Shown here: piece after piece, positions 1-8,248 of the stretch
Layout of the letters: each line of letters opens with the position of its first letter
How positions within the stretch are numbered: position 1 is the first letter of the stretch
Origin: Lactobacillus kitasatonis DSM 16761 = JCM 1039
GTDB lineage: Bacteria > Bacillota > Bacilli > Lactobacillales > Lactobacillaceae
Assembly: GCF_000615285.1 (NCBI RefSeq)
Contig: NZ_BALU01000010.1
Span: forward strand, 1-64,000
Direction of reading: 5' to 3'
DNA: 64,000 nt
Notes under the pieces: model-generated
Database searches by the model: none
What the model was told of the DNA's origin: nothing
What the model saw: only the letters and a program-made list of their open reading frames with translations
Position numbers and translations under genes: made by a program

Positions 1-354
1 CCTATTACTTACCACGATTCATATTGTACTAACCTCTTCACAAAATAGCAAGTTAAATCAACTGAAAATTTTCTTTTGTAATATTTTCCACCTTTTCCGT
101 CACATCAACGTTTAGCCGACCTCTTTTTTAATAAATAGCCAAATCCTAGCTATAACAAGAAAAAAGGCGGACTGGAGTCCGCTTTTTTCTTTTAGAATCT
201 TTACCTTTTTTTACAAAAATATAACAAACTTTTGCTAAAAAGTAATATTTCTAATAATGTTTCTTTGAAGATTTCGCTATCAACTTAGTATGATGCTTCA
301 CTTTTAACCAGTTTATTTTTGAGTAAATCTATGACCTCAAACAGTAACTCAAGA
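1..354. other. Left-edge intergenic region
   Basis: No convincing gene lies here. The region holds one clear bidirectional terminator (159-188), which would end the minus-strand DUF1659/DUF2922 transcript. A well-spaced ribosome site on the minus strand near position 33 leads into an ATG at 22, but that frame stops after five codons, so it is not called. Confidence 0.6.
159..188. terminator. Bidirectional rho-independent terminator
   Basis: A six-pair GC stem (GCGGAC with GTCCGC) and a 4-base loop are flanked by A and T runs on both sides. It probably ends the minus-strand transcript carrying the DUF1659 and DUF2922 genes. Confidence 0.8.
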
Positions 355-623
355 TTAGTCTTGCTTGTCTGTAGATTCTGCTTGATCAGCATCCCCATCG
401 TTAAAGATGTCGCTAACAGTACGTTCAATGTATGCAGCAGATTGAGGAGTAACGTGATATGCAACACCGTCTTTCTCAAACACGTTAGCTTGCGCAATAG
501 TAGTCATTGCACCGCGAACTTGTTCCGCAGTAAGATTATCCATTGCATCCCCAACGTAACACTTGTCTTCTTGTTCTTACCATTCAAAAAAGTTAACTTC
601 AAAGTCTTAGTAGTCTTAACCAT
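355..623 (-). pseudogene. DUF2922 family small protein, frameshifted
   Basis: The reading frame opens at 623 behind a GGGGAAAT ribosome site and begins MVKTTKTLKLTFLNGKNKK, the usual opening of DUF2922 proteins. After about 25 codons the family-like continuation (TAEQVRGAMTTIAQANVF and on to the stop at 355) is found only in the next frame. Restoring one base in the run of four C at 549-552 (plus strand) joins both halves into an 89-residue protein of normal size. Function is unknown; the family commonly sits beside DUF1659 genes, as here. Either a recent frameshift or a missed base in the assembly. Confidence 0.75.
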
Positions 624-674
624 GTAAATTTCCCCTTGTTTTCCTTATTATATTAACTAACTTCTCTACCCTAA

Positions 675-890
675 TTATTCAGCTGTATCTACAATGCGTT
701 TTCTCTGAATTAAGATCGCATCATCAAGTGAATCGTCTTGAAGACTTGCAATTGCCTTACCCACATTTTGAAGAGCATCAGCTTTTGCATCCTTAGACAC
801 ATTCTTGAAGCTGCGGTTCTTAAGTCCGCTCTTGCATTTCTTGTTACCGAAAGTAAATTGGATTGATTGTTCAGTTAATTCAAAATTCAT
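675..890 (-). CDS. DUF1659 family small protein
   Basis: A 71-residue basic protein starting MNFELTEQSIQFTFGNKK, matching the size and pattern of DUF1659 proteins. A ribosome site (GGGAGAATTAAAC) precedes the start. It lies 51 bp upstream of the DUF2922 gene in the same direction, the common arrangement of this pair in Firmicutes. No motif suggests a catalytic role and no membrane segment is seen; the function is not known. Confidence 0.75.
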   Translation of the reverse strand: MNFELTEQSIQFTFGNKKCKSGLKNRSFKNVSKDAKADALQNVGKAIASLQDDSLDDAILIQRKRIVDTAE

Positions 891-1047
891 GTTTAATTCT
901 CCCTATATTAATATTTGTTAAATTTTGAGCTTTTTGTAATCAACCTGCCGGCCAGATGTCTTACACTATTACTAACAATTTGAAACCCAAAAATGGGCCA
1001 AATTTGTTGAAATAATTTTTCTAATCAAGGGAGAGTTACGAAAGATA

Positions 1048-1500
1048 ATGAAGAAATTAATCTTTTGGGGTACTATTTTTGCGCTATTCGTCTTAGGTGG
1101 GGGCGGCGCCGGTGCTTACATTCACCACACCAACGCTGTGCAACACGAGAACACCAACAACACGTCCGGTTCCGCCAAGGGTCAGAATCCTAAGTCCGGC
1201 CCTGCCAACGGCAACAATGGTAAGGATGACAATAATAAGGAAGATAATTCTTCTAACGACTCCAATTCAAGCAAGTCAGCTGATAATAGCAGCGATTCTT
1301 CCAGCTCCAGCAGCGACAAGAAGCAAGACGAGGACAAGAACAGTTCTGCGCAATCATCTTCAAGCGATGACGACAAGCAGAGCAGTCAGTCAAGTAGCCA
1401 AGATGACAAGCAATCCAGCACCACGCAATCCTCTACTCAATCATCAACCCAATCTTCGGCTGCTGGGTCTAGCACTCAAGGTGGCAAGACTGGAAAGTAA
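1048..1500 (+). CDS. Membrane-anchored Ser/Asp/Gln-rich low-complexity protein
   Basis: 150 residues. Residues 1-25 form an uncleaved signal anchor or signal peptide (charged MKK, then a hydrophobic stretch ending GGGGAGAY). The remainder is almost entirely Ser, Asp, Lys, Gln, Asn and Thr with short Ser-Ser-Thr-Gln repeats near the end, so it should be extended and exposed outside the membrane. No lipobox, LPXTG motif or enzyme domain is visible. A terminator follows directly. It may be a wall-spanning spacer or surface protein; composition alone cannot assign a role. Confidence 0.7.
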   Translation: MKKLIFWGTIFALFVLGGGGAGAYIHHTNAVQHENTNNTSGSAKGQNPKSGPANGNNGKDDNNKEDNSSNDSNSSKSADNSSDSSSSSSDKKQDEDKNSSAQSSSSDDDKQSSQSSSQDDKQSSTTQSSTQSSTQSSAAGSSTQGGKTGK

Positions 1501-1510
1501 GAGAAATAAG

Positions 1511-1549
1511 CACCATTCTTCATCTTTAGGTGAGAAATGGTGTTTTTTT
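1511..1549 (+). terminator. Terminator after the Ser-rich protein gene
   Basis: CACCATT pairs with AATGGTG, followed by seven T. It sits 10 bases after the stop codon of the upstream gene. Confidence 0.75.
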
Positions 1550-1635
1550 GTTTTCATTAAGAATTGTGCTAAACTTAAAGTTAAAAAAGCGAACAGAAGT
1601 TTGCAATATATTTTTTAGACGAAAGGAGAGCAAAA

Positions 1636-2094
1636 ATGGCTCAAAATAAAAATTTCTTGAGTGGTCCAGACGTTCAGTACTGGCTATCGTTTATGGCTGT
1701 AGCATTGTTTAACATCGTAGGATACTGGTCCACCTTGTCTAGCCTTAATGTACCCTGGCTTTTGAACTTGGCAGTTAGTAGCTCGTATGTGCTTGATTTG
1801 TTAGTTTTTGTTAGCGAATACCGTACTATTATCTCCTTGCTGCTGGGTCTACTAAGTACGGGACTCTTTTGGTATAACGTACACAAAAAAAGGAGCGAAT
1901 ATTACTGTTTGCTTCAAAGGGCGTTTCGATGTCACGGGTTTATTTTTAGTGCTATTGTACTAGCTTCCGCTGTGATCGGTTTGCCCATCTTGCGTTTATC
2001 TGAGAGAGCTTGGAGCATGACATGGATCATTGTGATCGCACTGTCTAAGCTTAGTCAGAGAAAGCGTGGCTGGTTAAAGATACAGATCAATTAA
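1636..2094 (+). CDS. Unknown multi-pass membrane protein
   Basis: 152 residues with a good ribosome site (AAAGGAGAG) 8 bases before the ATG. Four hydrophobic segments can be seen (roughly residues 14-34, 54-77, 95-117 and 124-137), with a basic C-terminal tail. No known family motif is recognised. It is monocistronic, flanked by terminators on both sides. Confidence 0.65.
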   Translation: MAQNKNFLSGPDVQYWLSFMAVALFNIVGYWSTLSSLNVPWLLNLAVSSSYVLDLLVFVSEYRTIISLLLGLLSTGLFWYNVHKKRSEYYCLLQRAFRCHGFIFSAIVLASAVIGLPILRLSERAWSMTWIIVIALSKLSQRKRGWLKIQIN

Positions 2095-2096
2095 AA

Positions 2097-2121
2097 AAGT
2101 TCCTGAGTGAGGAGCTTTTTT
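2097..2121 (+). terminator. Terminator
   Basis: AAGTTCCT pairs with AGGAGCTT (one G-T pair) before a T run, immediately after the membrane-protein stop codon. Confidence 0.75.
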
Positions 2122-2191
2122 GTTATAAAGACATTACGATATGGAAATCTGTCTATGTTGATCTTCTGATAATAAATGACGCTTTTTGAAT

Positions 2192-2385
2192 CTATTTTTC
2201 AAAATCTGATAAATCTACTGGAGCAGATACTTTTCCTTTCTTAAAGTTAGCGATGGAGTCATCCATAACTTTCAAAGTTTTCTCTGAAATGGCCACATCA
2301 AGGTCGTGGCTTTCTTGCTCATATTCTTTCTTTAATTCTGGATGTTTCTTAATGTTTTTTTGATGAAGTCTTGAATTTTACTCAT
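2192..2385 (-). pseudogene. Small antitoxin-like protein, frameshifted
   Basis: From the ATG at 2385 (ribosome site GGAGATGAAC) the frame begins MSKIQDFIKK and then stops early. The adjacent frame continues KKHPELKKEYEQESHDLDVAI and ends KVSAPVDLSDFEK at 2192. Adding one A to the run at 2355-2361 gives an intact protein of about 64 residues. The charged helical body and the PVDLSDF-type tail resemble RelB/ParD-class antitoxins, but this is weak pattern similarity. No toxin gene is visible next to it. Confidence 0.5.
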
Positions 2386-2502
2386 GTCGTTCATCTCCAT
2401 GTTCTATTTTTTGTCTTGATCATTAATATTAGTATATCCCATCCATACAGATGGTAGTTTGCTTTAAAGTTCAATCTCTATTAGAATTATAGAAAGATCA
2501 AT

Positions 2503-2549
2503 CCCCTTGCTCTAATGGATACGTCCTATCGCAAGGGTTTTATTATTTT
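2503..2549 (+). terminator. Orphan terminator-like hairpin
   Basis: CCCTTGC (2504-2510) pairs with GCAAGGG (2531-2537), followed by a T-rich stretch. The 20-base loop can form a small inner GGA/TCC stem. No gene precedes it on the plus strand, so it may end a short untranslated RNA or be a remnant. Confidence 0.45.
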
Positions 2550-2621
2550 AGAAAGTTTCTACTTTATATAATCCAATATTCTTCTCTACATCATCCTAAC
2601 AAGTGTAGTAAAATAGATTAG

Positions 2622-2650
2622 TTGCTTTTATTTGCAAAAGTAGATAGAAT
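2622..2650 (+). promoter_or_regulatory. Sigma-A promoter of the 2699 gene
   Basis: TTGCTT at 2622-2627, a 17-base spacer and TAGAAT at 2645-2650. The predicted transcript start near 2657 leaves room for the AAAGGGG ribosome site before the TTG start. Confidence 0.55.
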
Positions 2651-2698
2651 TATTATTGACTTTGTACTACTTATTTTCTAAATAAAGGGGTAACAACT

Positions 2699-3136
2699 TT
2701 GACTGAAGAAGAAAAAAACGCACAAGCTCAAGCAAATAAAGAAAATGAAGAAGAAAACGACGAACTTAAAGTCGTAATGCCAAAAGCTAACAAGACTACC
2801 ATGCCAGCTGAAGAATTCAAGGAACAACCTGACTACTTGAAGGTTTTCGCTAACTTCTACATCGCTGAATTCGATGAAGACGATCTTGAAGTAATCAACC
2901 TTTACGATGAAAACCACAACATGGTTGACATCAACAGCTACCTTTTGAACAACATTCACTTCCCACGCAAGAAGTTGGTTGACCACGTATTGCAATACCA
3001 CGACCACAACTTCAAGAACTTGCTTAAGGTGATGACTGAAAAGACTGGTGTTAAGCCAGAAGAAATGCTCACTTACGAAGCATGGGAAAAATGGGATGAA
3101 GATCAACGTAGACAAATTCCTTCATCACTTTCATAA
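2699..3136 (+). CDS. Unknown acidic cytoplasmic protein
   Basis: 145 residues from a TTG start preceded by AAAGGGG at optimal spacing; no better ATG lies upstream. The first 35 residues are a charged, probably disordered Glu/Lys/Asn/Ala tail. Residues 40-140 are a compact acidic region with DYLKVFANFYIAEFDEDD and a repeated Tyr/His segment. There is no signal peptide or membrane segment. Codon use is that of well-expressed lactobacillus genes (AAC, GAA, CTT). It has its own promoter and terminator. The family is not recognised. Confidence 0.7.
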   Translation: MTEEEKNAQAQANKENEEENDELKVVMPKANKTTMPAEEFKEQPDYLKVFANFYIAEFDEDDLEVINLYDENHNMVDINSYLLNNIHFPRKKLVDHVLQYHDHNFKNLLKVMTEKTGVKPEEMLTYEAWEKWDEDQRRQIPSSLS

Positions 3137-3147
3137 TATCTGCTTAT

Positions 3148-3177
3148 CAAAAAAGCTCCCGATTAGGAGCTTTTTTT
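3148..3177 (+). terminator. Terminator
   Basis: GCTCC pairs with GGAGC around a GATTA-type loop, followed by seven T, 12 bases after the stop of the acidic protein gene. Confidence 0.8.
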
Positions 3178-3183
3178 CGTGGC

Positions 3184-3300
3184 AAAAATAAAAGCCCTGC
3201 TTTCGCAGAGCTTAATTCGAGTGAGTTCCCACTTCACTCTATTAAATGAATGCTAGAAGGAGTTCCTTCGATGATCCATTTTTGGTTTCTTGTTTGTTCT
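3184..3300 (-). ncRNA. Candidate small RNA B (upstream pair beside kup)
   Basis: On the minus strand an extended -10 (TGG then TATAAT, 3307-3312 on the plus strand) predicts a start near 3300. About 100 bases later comes a strong terminator: a 9-pair stem closed by a GAAA tetraloop (3192-3213) and a T-rich tail. A GAAGG-AACT-CCTTC hairpin lies inside. No frame with a ribosome site fits. Its promoter form and length resemble three other elements around kup. Confidence 0.5.
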
Positions 3301-3400
3301 TTTATCATTATACCATGCTATTTTTCAGCTTTGTGTGCTAATTCAGTATCCACTGCATCCCTGTTTTTGTCTTCTTTCATATTTTAGCCATCTTTGTAAC

Positions 3401-3494
3401 AAAAAAGGATGATCCAACGATCACCCTTAAGACGTCTTTCGGTAAATAATCGGCTTACCTTTGTTGCACGCCCGCTCAACATACCTTAATCACC
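3401..3494 (-). ncRNA. Candidate small RNA A (upstream pair beside kup)
   Basis: The minus-strand element CATGG-TAAAAT (-10 at 3501-3506 on the plus strand) predicts a start near 3494. An 8-pair stem (3407-3426) followed by six T ends it, giving an RNA of about 94 nt. It shares the nonamer TGGATCATC with candidate RNA B. The only frame inside it runs through the terminator and lacks a ribosome site, so an untranslated RNA is preferred. It is divergent from kup. Confidence 0.45.
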
Positions 3495-3632
3495 AAATGT
3501 ATTTTACCATGAGGTGTTCGATATACTACCCCCTCAATTTCTACCCACTTTTTGCAAAACTGTCGAGTAACATTAAAACATAATTATTTTGCTTGCAATG
3601 TGACCTCAAATGGAAGAAAATGGGTGTATCAA

Positions 3633-3662
3633 GAAAATGTCAGCGTGGCATTTTCTTTTTTT
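3633..3662 (+). terminator. Terminator hairpin inside the kup leader
   Basis: A nine-pair stem (GAAAATGTC with GGCATTTTC, loop AGCGT) followed by seven T, lying 42 bases before the kup start codon. A second copy of AGAAAATG just upstream (3615-3622) could compete for the same 3' arm. The layout is that of an attenuator: read-through would be required for kup expression from any promoter upstream. No known riboswitch class was recognised in the short upstream segment. Confidence 0.55.
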
Positions 3663-3703
3663 ATATTAATGCTACAAATTATTTTGTGGGAGATATTTTG
3701 ATA

Positions 3704-5722
3704 ATGAATAATACGTCCAAACGCATGAGTGCGGCTGGCCTTCTTATCGCCATTGGTATTGTTTATGGTGATATCGGTACTAGTCCACTTTATGTTATGA
3801 AGTCTATTGTTGCAGGCAACGGTGGTATCGGCAACGTCAACCGCGACTTTATTGTCGGTTCCATCTCACTTGTCCTTTGGACAGTGACTTTGCTTACTAC
3901 TCTTCAAACTGTGGTTATCGCTTTAAAGGCAACCAACCACGGTGAAGGTGGTATCTTTGCCTTATACACATTGGTAAGAAAGCGTGCCAAGTGGCTGGTT
4001 CTTCCAGCGTTAATCGGTGGTGCGGCTATCTTAGCCGATGGTACTTTAACCCCAGCTGTTACTGTTACGACAGCCATTGAAGGGTTGAAGGGGTTGAAAT
4101 TCGGTGGTAGCGTACCTGTTTCAACGCAAAGCATGGCTATTACAATTACCGTAATCATCCTGCTGGTCCTCTTCTCTATTCAAAAGATGGGTACAAGTAT
4201 TATCGGTAAGGCCTTCGGTCCAATCATGTTTGTCTGGTTCTCATTCTTAGGAATCATGGGCTTGATCAACATGTCTGGTGATTGGTCAATTTTAGCCGCA
4301 ATCAACCCAATCTACGCAATCAGGCTGTTATTCAGTCCTGAAAACAAGGCCGGAATTTTTATCTTAGGATCAATCTTCTTGGCCACTACTGGTGCCGAAG
4401 CTTTGTACTCAGACGTAGGTCACGTTGGTAAGAAGAACATTATTGGTTCTTGGCCATTCGTATTCGTCTGCTTGTCACTCAACTACTTCGGTCAAGGTGT
4501 TTGGATTTTGAACAATTCTCACTACGTTCCAGCTAATGGTGGTTCACTTAACCCATTCTTTGAAATGATTCCAGCAAACCTTAGATTGGCAGCCATTATC
4601 TTGGCTACTGTTGCCGCAGTTATTGCCTCACAAGCTTTGATCACCGGTTCCTTCACTTTGGTTGCGGAAGCCAGTGGTTTGAAGTTCTTGCCAAGAATGA
4701 ACATCAACTACCCATCAACCGAAAAGGGTCAGATCTACATTCCTTCCATCAACAAAGGTATCTGTGTTGCAACCATCGCTATCGTTTTGTACTTCCAAAC
4801 CTCAGCTCACATGGAAGCAGCCTATGGTCTGTCCATCACGATTTCAATGTTGATGACTACCATCCTTCTTTACGAATGGTTGGTAATGAAGAAGGTTAAG
4901 CCAATTTGGAACTGGATCTTCCTCATCTTCTTCGGCGTTCTTGACATCATGTTCATGGTATCAAGTTTGACCAAGTTCACCCACGGTGGTTACGTATCAC
5001 TCTTCATCGCTGGTGCAATCGGCTTTATCATGTACGTTTGGTACTACGGTAACAAGGTTCGTGACAAGCGTGAATCACGCAATGCCTACGTTCGTCTTGA
5101 CGAATACACCGACATGTTGACTAACTTGAGTCACGATGAAGATTACCCTACCTACGCAACTAACTTGGTTTACATGGCCAACGTTAAGTACAACAAGTTC
5201 ATTAAACGTGAAATCTTGTACTCAATTTTGGATAAACGTCCAAAGCGTGCGAAGGCTTACTGGTTCGTCACTGTTAACGTAACTAACGAACCATTTACCG
5301 CCGAATACGCAGTTAACACGTACGGTACGAAGAACGTAATCAACATTCAGCTTTACTTAGGGTTCAAGAAGCAGACTAGTGTTAATGTCTACATCCGTCA
5401 GATCGTTCATGACTTGATCGCCGACGGTACGATTGAGCCACAACCACAGGAATACACCACCAGCCCAGGTCGTGACGTAGGTGATTTCTCATTCGTTATT
5501 GTTAACGACGTCATCAGTCCACAAACCCAATTGGTTGGTTATGAAAAGTGGTTGGTTGAAGCACGTGTTCGTTTGCAGAACTTGTCATCCAACCCTGCCT
5601 CATGGTTCGGCTTGGAATATGCGGACACTGTGATCGAACGTGTTCCATTGATCTTAGGTCGTCCAAATCCATCTTACATTAAGAGAATTAAGCCTAAGGA
5701 TTATTCCAACGCTAAGAAATAA
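3704..5722 (+). CDS. kup: Kup-type potassium uptake protein
   Basis: About 672 residues. Kup/HAK transporters import K+ together with H+ across the cell membrane. The family signature GIVYGDIGTSPLYV lies near the N-terminus, followed by about 12 membrane segments to near residue 455 and a cytoplasmic C-terminal domain of about 200 residues. The ATG at 3704 is chosen over an in-frame ATG 111 bp upstream because GGGAG precedes it and because the longer form would place a terminator hairpin inside the coding region. The gene stands alone with its own terminator. Minus-strand candidate RNAs lie on both sides. Confidence 0.93.
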   Translation: MNNTSKRMSAAGLLIAIGIVYGDIGTSPLYVMKSIVAGNGGIGNVNRDFIVGSISLVLWTVTLLTTLQTVVIALKATNHGEGGIFALYTLVRKRAKWLVLPALIGGAAILADGTLTPAVTVTTAIEGLKGLKFGGSVPVSTQSMAITITVIILLVLFSIQKMGTSIIGKAFGPIMFVWFSFLGIMGLINMSGDWSILAAINPIYAIRLLFSPENKAGIFILGSIFLATTGAEALYSDVGHVGKKNIIGSWPFVFVCLSLNYFGQGVWILNNSHYVPANGGSLNPFFEMIPANLRLAAIILATVAAVIASQALITGSFTLVAEASGLKFLPRMNINYPSTEKGQIYIPSINKGICVATIAIVLYFQTSAHMEAAYGLSITISMLMTTILLYEWLVMKKVKPIWNWIFLIFFGVLDIMFMVSSLTKFTHGGYVSLFIAGAIGFIMYVWYYGNKVRDKRESRNAYVRLDEYTDMLTNLSHDEDYPTYATNLVYMANVKYNKFIKREILYSILDKRPKRAKAYWFVTVNVTNEPFTAEYAVNTYGTKNVINIQLYLGFKKQTSVNVYIRQIVHDLIADGTIEPQPQEYTTSPGRDVGDFSFVIVNDVISPQTQLVGYEKWLVEARVRLQNLSSNPASWFGLEYADTVIERVPLILGRPNPSYIKRIKPKDYSNAKK

Positions 5723-5735
5723 TAATAGACAAATC

Positions 5736-5764
5736 AAAAAGGCACCCGTGATGGGCGCCTTTTT
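5736..5764 (+). terminator. Terminator of kup
   Basis: GGCACCC pairs with GGGCGCC (one mismatch) and is followed by a run of T, 14 bases after the kup stop. Confidence 0.8.
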
Positions 5765-5934
5765 AGTGCAATAAACTTATTATATGGGTAGTAAGTAAGT
5801 TATAAAGACTGCAGCGTAGTAGCGGCACTGCAATCAGCTCTATTATAGTGTTGAAAATGTAAAATAGCTAACATTTGTGCTTTTTAATATTAATAAAGAG
5901 TAAATATTATAGTTGTATCAATTTTCTAACGACA
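5765..5934. other. Intergenic region with a possible very short minus-strand RNA
   Basis: No gene. On the minus strand a TATAAT (5842-5847 on the plus strand) is followed by a hairpin pairing GATTGCAG with CTGCAGTC (5808-5835) and a weak T tail. This could give an RNA of about 40 nt, but the support is thin. Confidence 0.25.
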
Positions 5935-6027
5935 GAAAAAAGCGGTCTTTCGACCGCCCACAATTCTTTCGAGTCGATAGCTAGTCGACCCTCAACACAC
6001 GTTATAGTGTATTATTTCTTCATATTA
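5935..6027 (-). ncRNA. Candidate small RNA C (downstream pair beside kup)
   Basis: The minus-strand promoter is ATGT-TATAAT (6034-6039 on the plus strand) with a predicted start near 6027. It ends at a terminator with the stem GCGGTC/GACCGC, a GAAA tetraloop (5942-5957) and six T, giving about 93 nt. An inner stem uses GTCGA-type repeats. Its promoter overlaps the T run of candidate RNA D. Confidence 0.5.
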
Positions 6028-6046
6028 AGTACCATTATAACATGAT

Positions 6047-6137
6047 AAAAAAAGCTCTGCACAACGGCAGAGCCACTTGCAAGTTATCGTCTTGCATTGC
6101 ATGCATCCATGATCAATGAGATCACAACACTTATTCT
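6047..6137 (-). ncRNA. Candidate small RNA D (downstream pair beside kup)
   Basis: It starts near 6137 from the same CATGG-TAAAAT element as RNA A (6144-6149 on the plus strand). It ends at a seven-pair stem GCTCTGC/GCAGAGC (6054-6073) plus seven T, giving about 91 nt. It lies directly after the pepO terminator. No translatable frame longer than 8 codons is present. Confidence 0.5.
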
Positions 6138-6161
6138 ACGAATATTTTACCATGACAAAAT

Positions 6162-6199
6162 AAAAGCACGAAGTTCTAAATCAAAAGAACCTCGTGCTT
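6162..6199 (-). terminator. Terminator of pepO
   Basis: A long stem pairs AAGCACGA with TCGTGCTT and, further in, GTTCT with AGAAC. It is followed on the minus strand by TTTTATTTT, 13 bases after the pepO stop. Confidence 0.75.
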
Positions 6200-6212
6200 A
6201 TTTTTATCTAAA

Positions 6213-8164
6213 CTACCAAATCACAACACGTTTTTTAGGATCAAGCCACATACCGTCGCCTTCCTTAACGTCAAATGCCTTGTAGAATTCTTCTTGGCAT
6301 TGTGATTGGACGTTAGCACGTTCTGGACCAGGTGCGTGAACGTCAACTGAAACTTGCGTCTTAATAGATCAGTAAGTTGCTTATTAGCCCAAACACGAGC
6401 AAAGTTTTCAAACAACTTCTTCATATCGCCGTTTTCACCCTTGTTAGCTTGAACAGCAGCAGTCAAACCACCTTGGTCAGCGATGTTTTCTGAAACAATT
6501 TGCTTACCGTTCAGAGTTACAGGACCATACTTGATGCCGTCGAACAAGTCGATTTCAGCTTGCGTACGCTTCTTGAATTCTGCGTAGTCAGCGTCAGTCC
6601 ACCAGTTCTTCATGTTGCCGTATTCGTCGAATTGTGCACCGTTGTTGTCGAATGCGTGTGAAACTTCGTGGGCGATAACAGTACCGATACCACCGAAGTT
6701 TTCAGCACGATCTTGCTTCAAGTCGTAGAATGGTGCTTGCAAAATTGCGGCTGGGAAAGTTAAGTCGTTTCTTTGTGGGTCGTAACAAGCGTTAACCAAG
6801 TTACCTGGCATGAGCCATACAGTACGGTCAACTGGCTTGTGCAGCTTCTCTACGTTGTACTTAACTTGTTCAATTTCAGCAGCTCTAGCGTTTGAGTAAA
6901 GGCTGCCACCTTCGCTAGCTGGGGTTACGTGCAAACGATCGTAGATTTCTTCAATCTTGTCTGGATAACCGATCTTCAAGATCAAGGCACGTAACTTAAC
7001 GATTGCCTTGTGCTTAGTTTCTTCAGAAAGCCAGTCATTGTTCTTGATACGTTCTTCGTAAACATCAAGCATCTTGTGAATCATTGATAAAACGTCTTTT
7101 TTAGCGTCTTCGCCAAAGTAAGTCTTACCGTAGTAAACACCAACAACTTCACTAAAGATGCCGTTAGCAAGGTGGTATGCTTGCTTTTCTTGGCTTTGAA
7201 GTTCTGGTTGACCTGACAAAGCTTGGCTAAATGGGAATGATGCTTCACGGAAGTCTTGTGACAAGTAGCTAGCAACACCATTGATGAACTTAACGATCAT
7301 CCAACCTTTGATTTCATCGAAGTTGTCCTCGTTAATTAATTCATCGAAGTGATCCAAGTAGCGAGGTTCTGCGACGATTACACGGTCTGGAACTTCACCC
7401 AAAGCTTCCTTCAAGAAGTAGTCCATCTTGAAGTTAGTACTCTTCTTTTCAAAGTCTGAGATTGGCATTGGGTTGTACATTGCTGGGTAGTCTGCCCATT
7501 CTTCAGATGACTTAACTACCTTAGATACCTTGTCATCGAACTTCATGGCATCGTCAACGTATTCTTCAGCTTGACCTGCTGAAAGACCTGCCATCTTAAG
7601 AAGCTCAATTGATTGCTTCTTCAAAACGTCGAGCAATTTTTGTGCCGCATCAGTCTTATAAGTAGTTGTATCTGGCAAGAAAATTGATGAACCGAAGAAT
7701 TGCAATACATTGATCTTAGTGTTCTTCATATCGGCATCAACGTCGAAGCTGAATGGCAATGCAAAAGCCGCCTTGAACAAGTCTGGAGCCTTCAAGTTGA
7801 AGTCAGCAAAGTCACGAATACCTTCAAGCAAGGCTAAATCAGCTTGGATAGGCTTAGCGCCATCTTCATCACGACGCTTAAAGTCACGTGCTAACTTGTA
7901 AAGTTCAACTGCCTTCTTCAAGTTAGGCACATCAGCAACTTCTTTTTTACCATCGGCAAAATCTGCGAAGTCCTTCATCAACTTCTTTTCAACATCAAGG
8001 TCAATGTTGTCGAAGCTAGCAATTCTTGAACGGTCTGATGGAATCTTGACGTTCTCAAGCCATTCAGAGTTAACTGCTAAGTATAAATTATCTTGTGGAC
8101 GAGTACCTACTTTTGGTTCGAGGATGTCGCCGGCACCGCCGCGAACGGCCATTTTATTATTCAT
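6213..8164 (-). pseudogene. pepO: PepO-like M13 (neprilysin) endopeptidase, frameshifted near the C-terminus
   Basis: An M13 zinc endopeptidase of about 650 residues. PepO enzymes are cytoplasmic oligopeptidases that cut mid-sized peptides, such as casein fragments, in lactobacilli. HEVSH is at residues 499-503 and the third zinc ligand, in ENIAD, is Glu559. The frame shifts around 6366-6380. The family-like tail (VDVHAPGPERANVQ and on to DGMWLDPKKRVVIW, stop at 6213) continues in the next frame, and the total length is one base short of a multiple of three. As written, the C-terminal 50 residues that close the active-site cleft are replaced. A missed base in the assembly is possible. Confidence 0.88.
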
Positions 8165-8248
8165 TCAGGAAAGTCCTCCTTTTTTGGTGTCTAAAAAATT
8201 AAATCAAACTAATTATATCATTTTAATTTAATTTTGTATGCTTTTTAC

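Larger units (their letters stand above)
2386..2698. other. Intergenic region with an orphan terminator-like hairpin
   Basis: This 313-bp gap holds the divergent promoter area for the 2385 gene, a hairpin with T-rich tail at 2503-2549 that belongs to no visible gene, and the promoter of the 2699 gene. No open reading frame with a ribosome site was found. Confidence 0.5.

Noticed and set aside
1-33. Minus-strand ATG at 22 with a good ribosome site
   Set aside because: The frame stops after five codons and the window edge prevents a judgement about a longer gene.
285-497. 70-residue minus-strand frame overlapping the DUF2922 region
   Set aside because: Its first two thirds are the DUF2922 gene in a wrong frame; only the last 25 codons are free of overlap and they have no start.
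2656-2684. TTGACT, 17 bases, TAAATA as promoter for the 2699 gene
   Set aside because: Its transcript would begin after the ribosome site of that gene; the promoter at 2622-2650 fits better.
2678-3115. 145-residue minus-strand frame rich in Phe and Val
   Set aside because: It is the antisense shadow of the acidic protein gene at 2699-3136.
3330-3494. A 32-codon and a 20-codon minus-strand frame near candidate RNA A
   Set aside because: The first runs straight through a strong terminator and neither has a ribosome site. They do not resemble known type I toxins (no hydrophobic core).
3490-3660. c-di-AMP riboswitch upstream of kup
   Set aside because: The segment before the hairpin is short and none of the conserved aptamer blocks could be seen.
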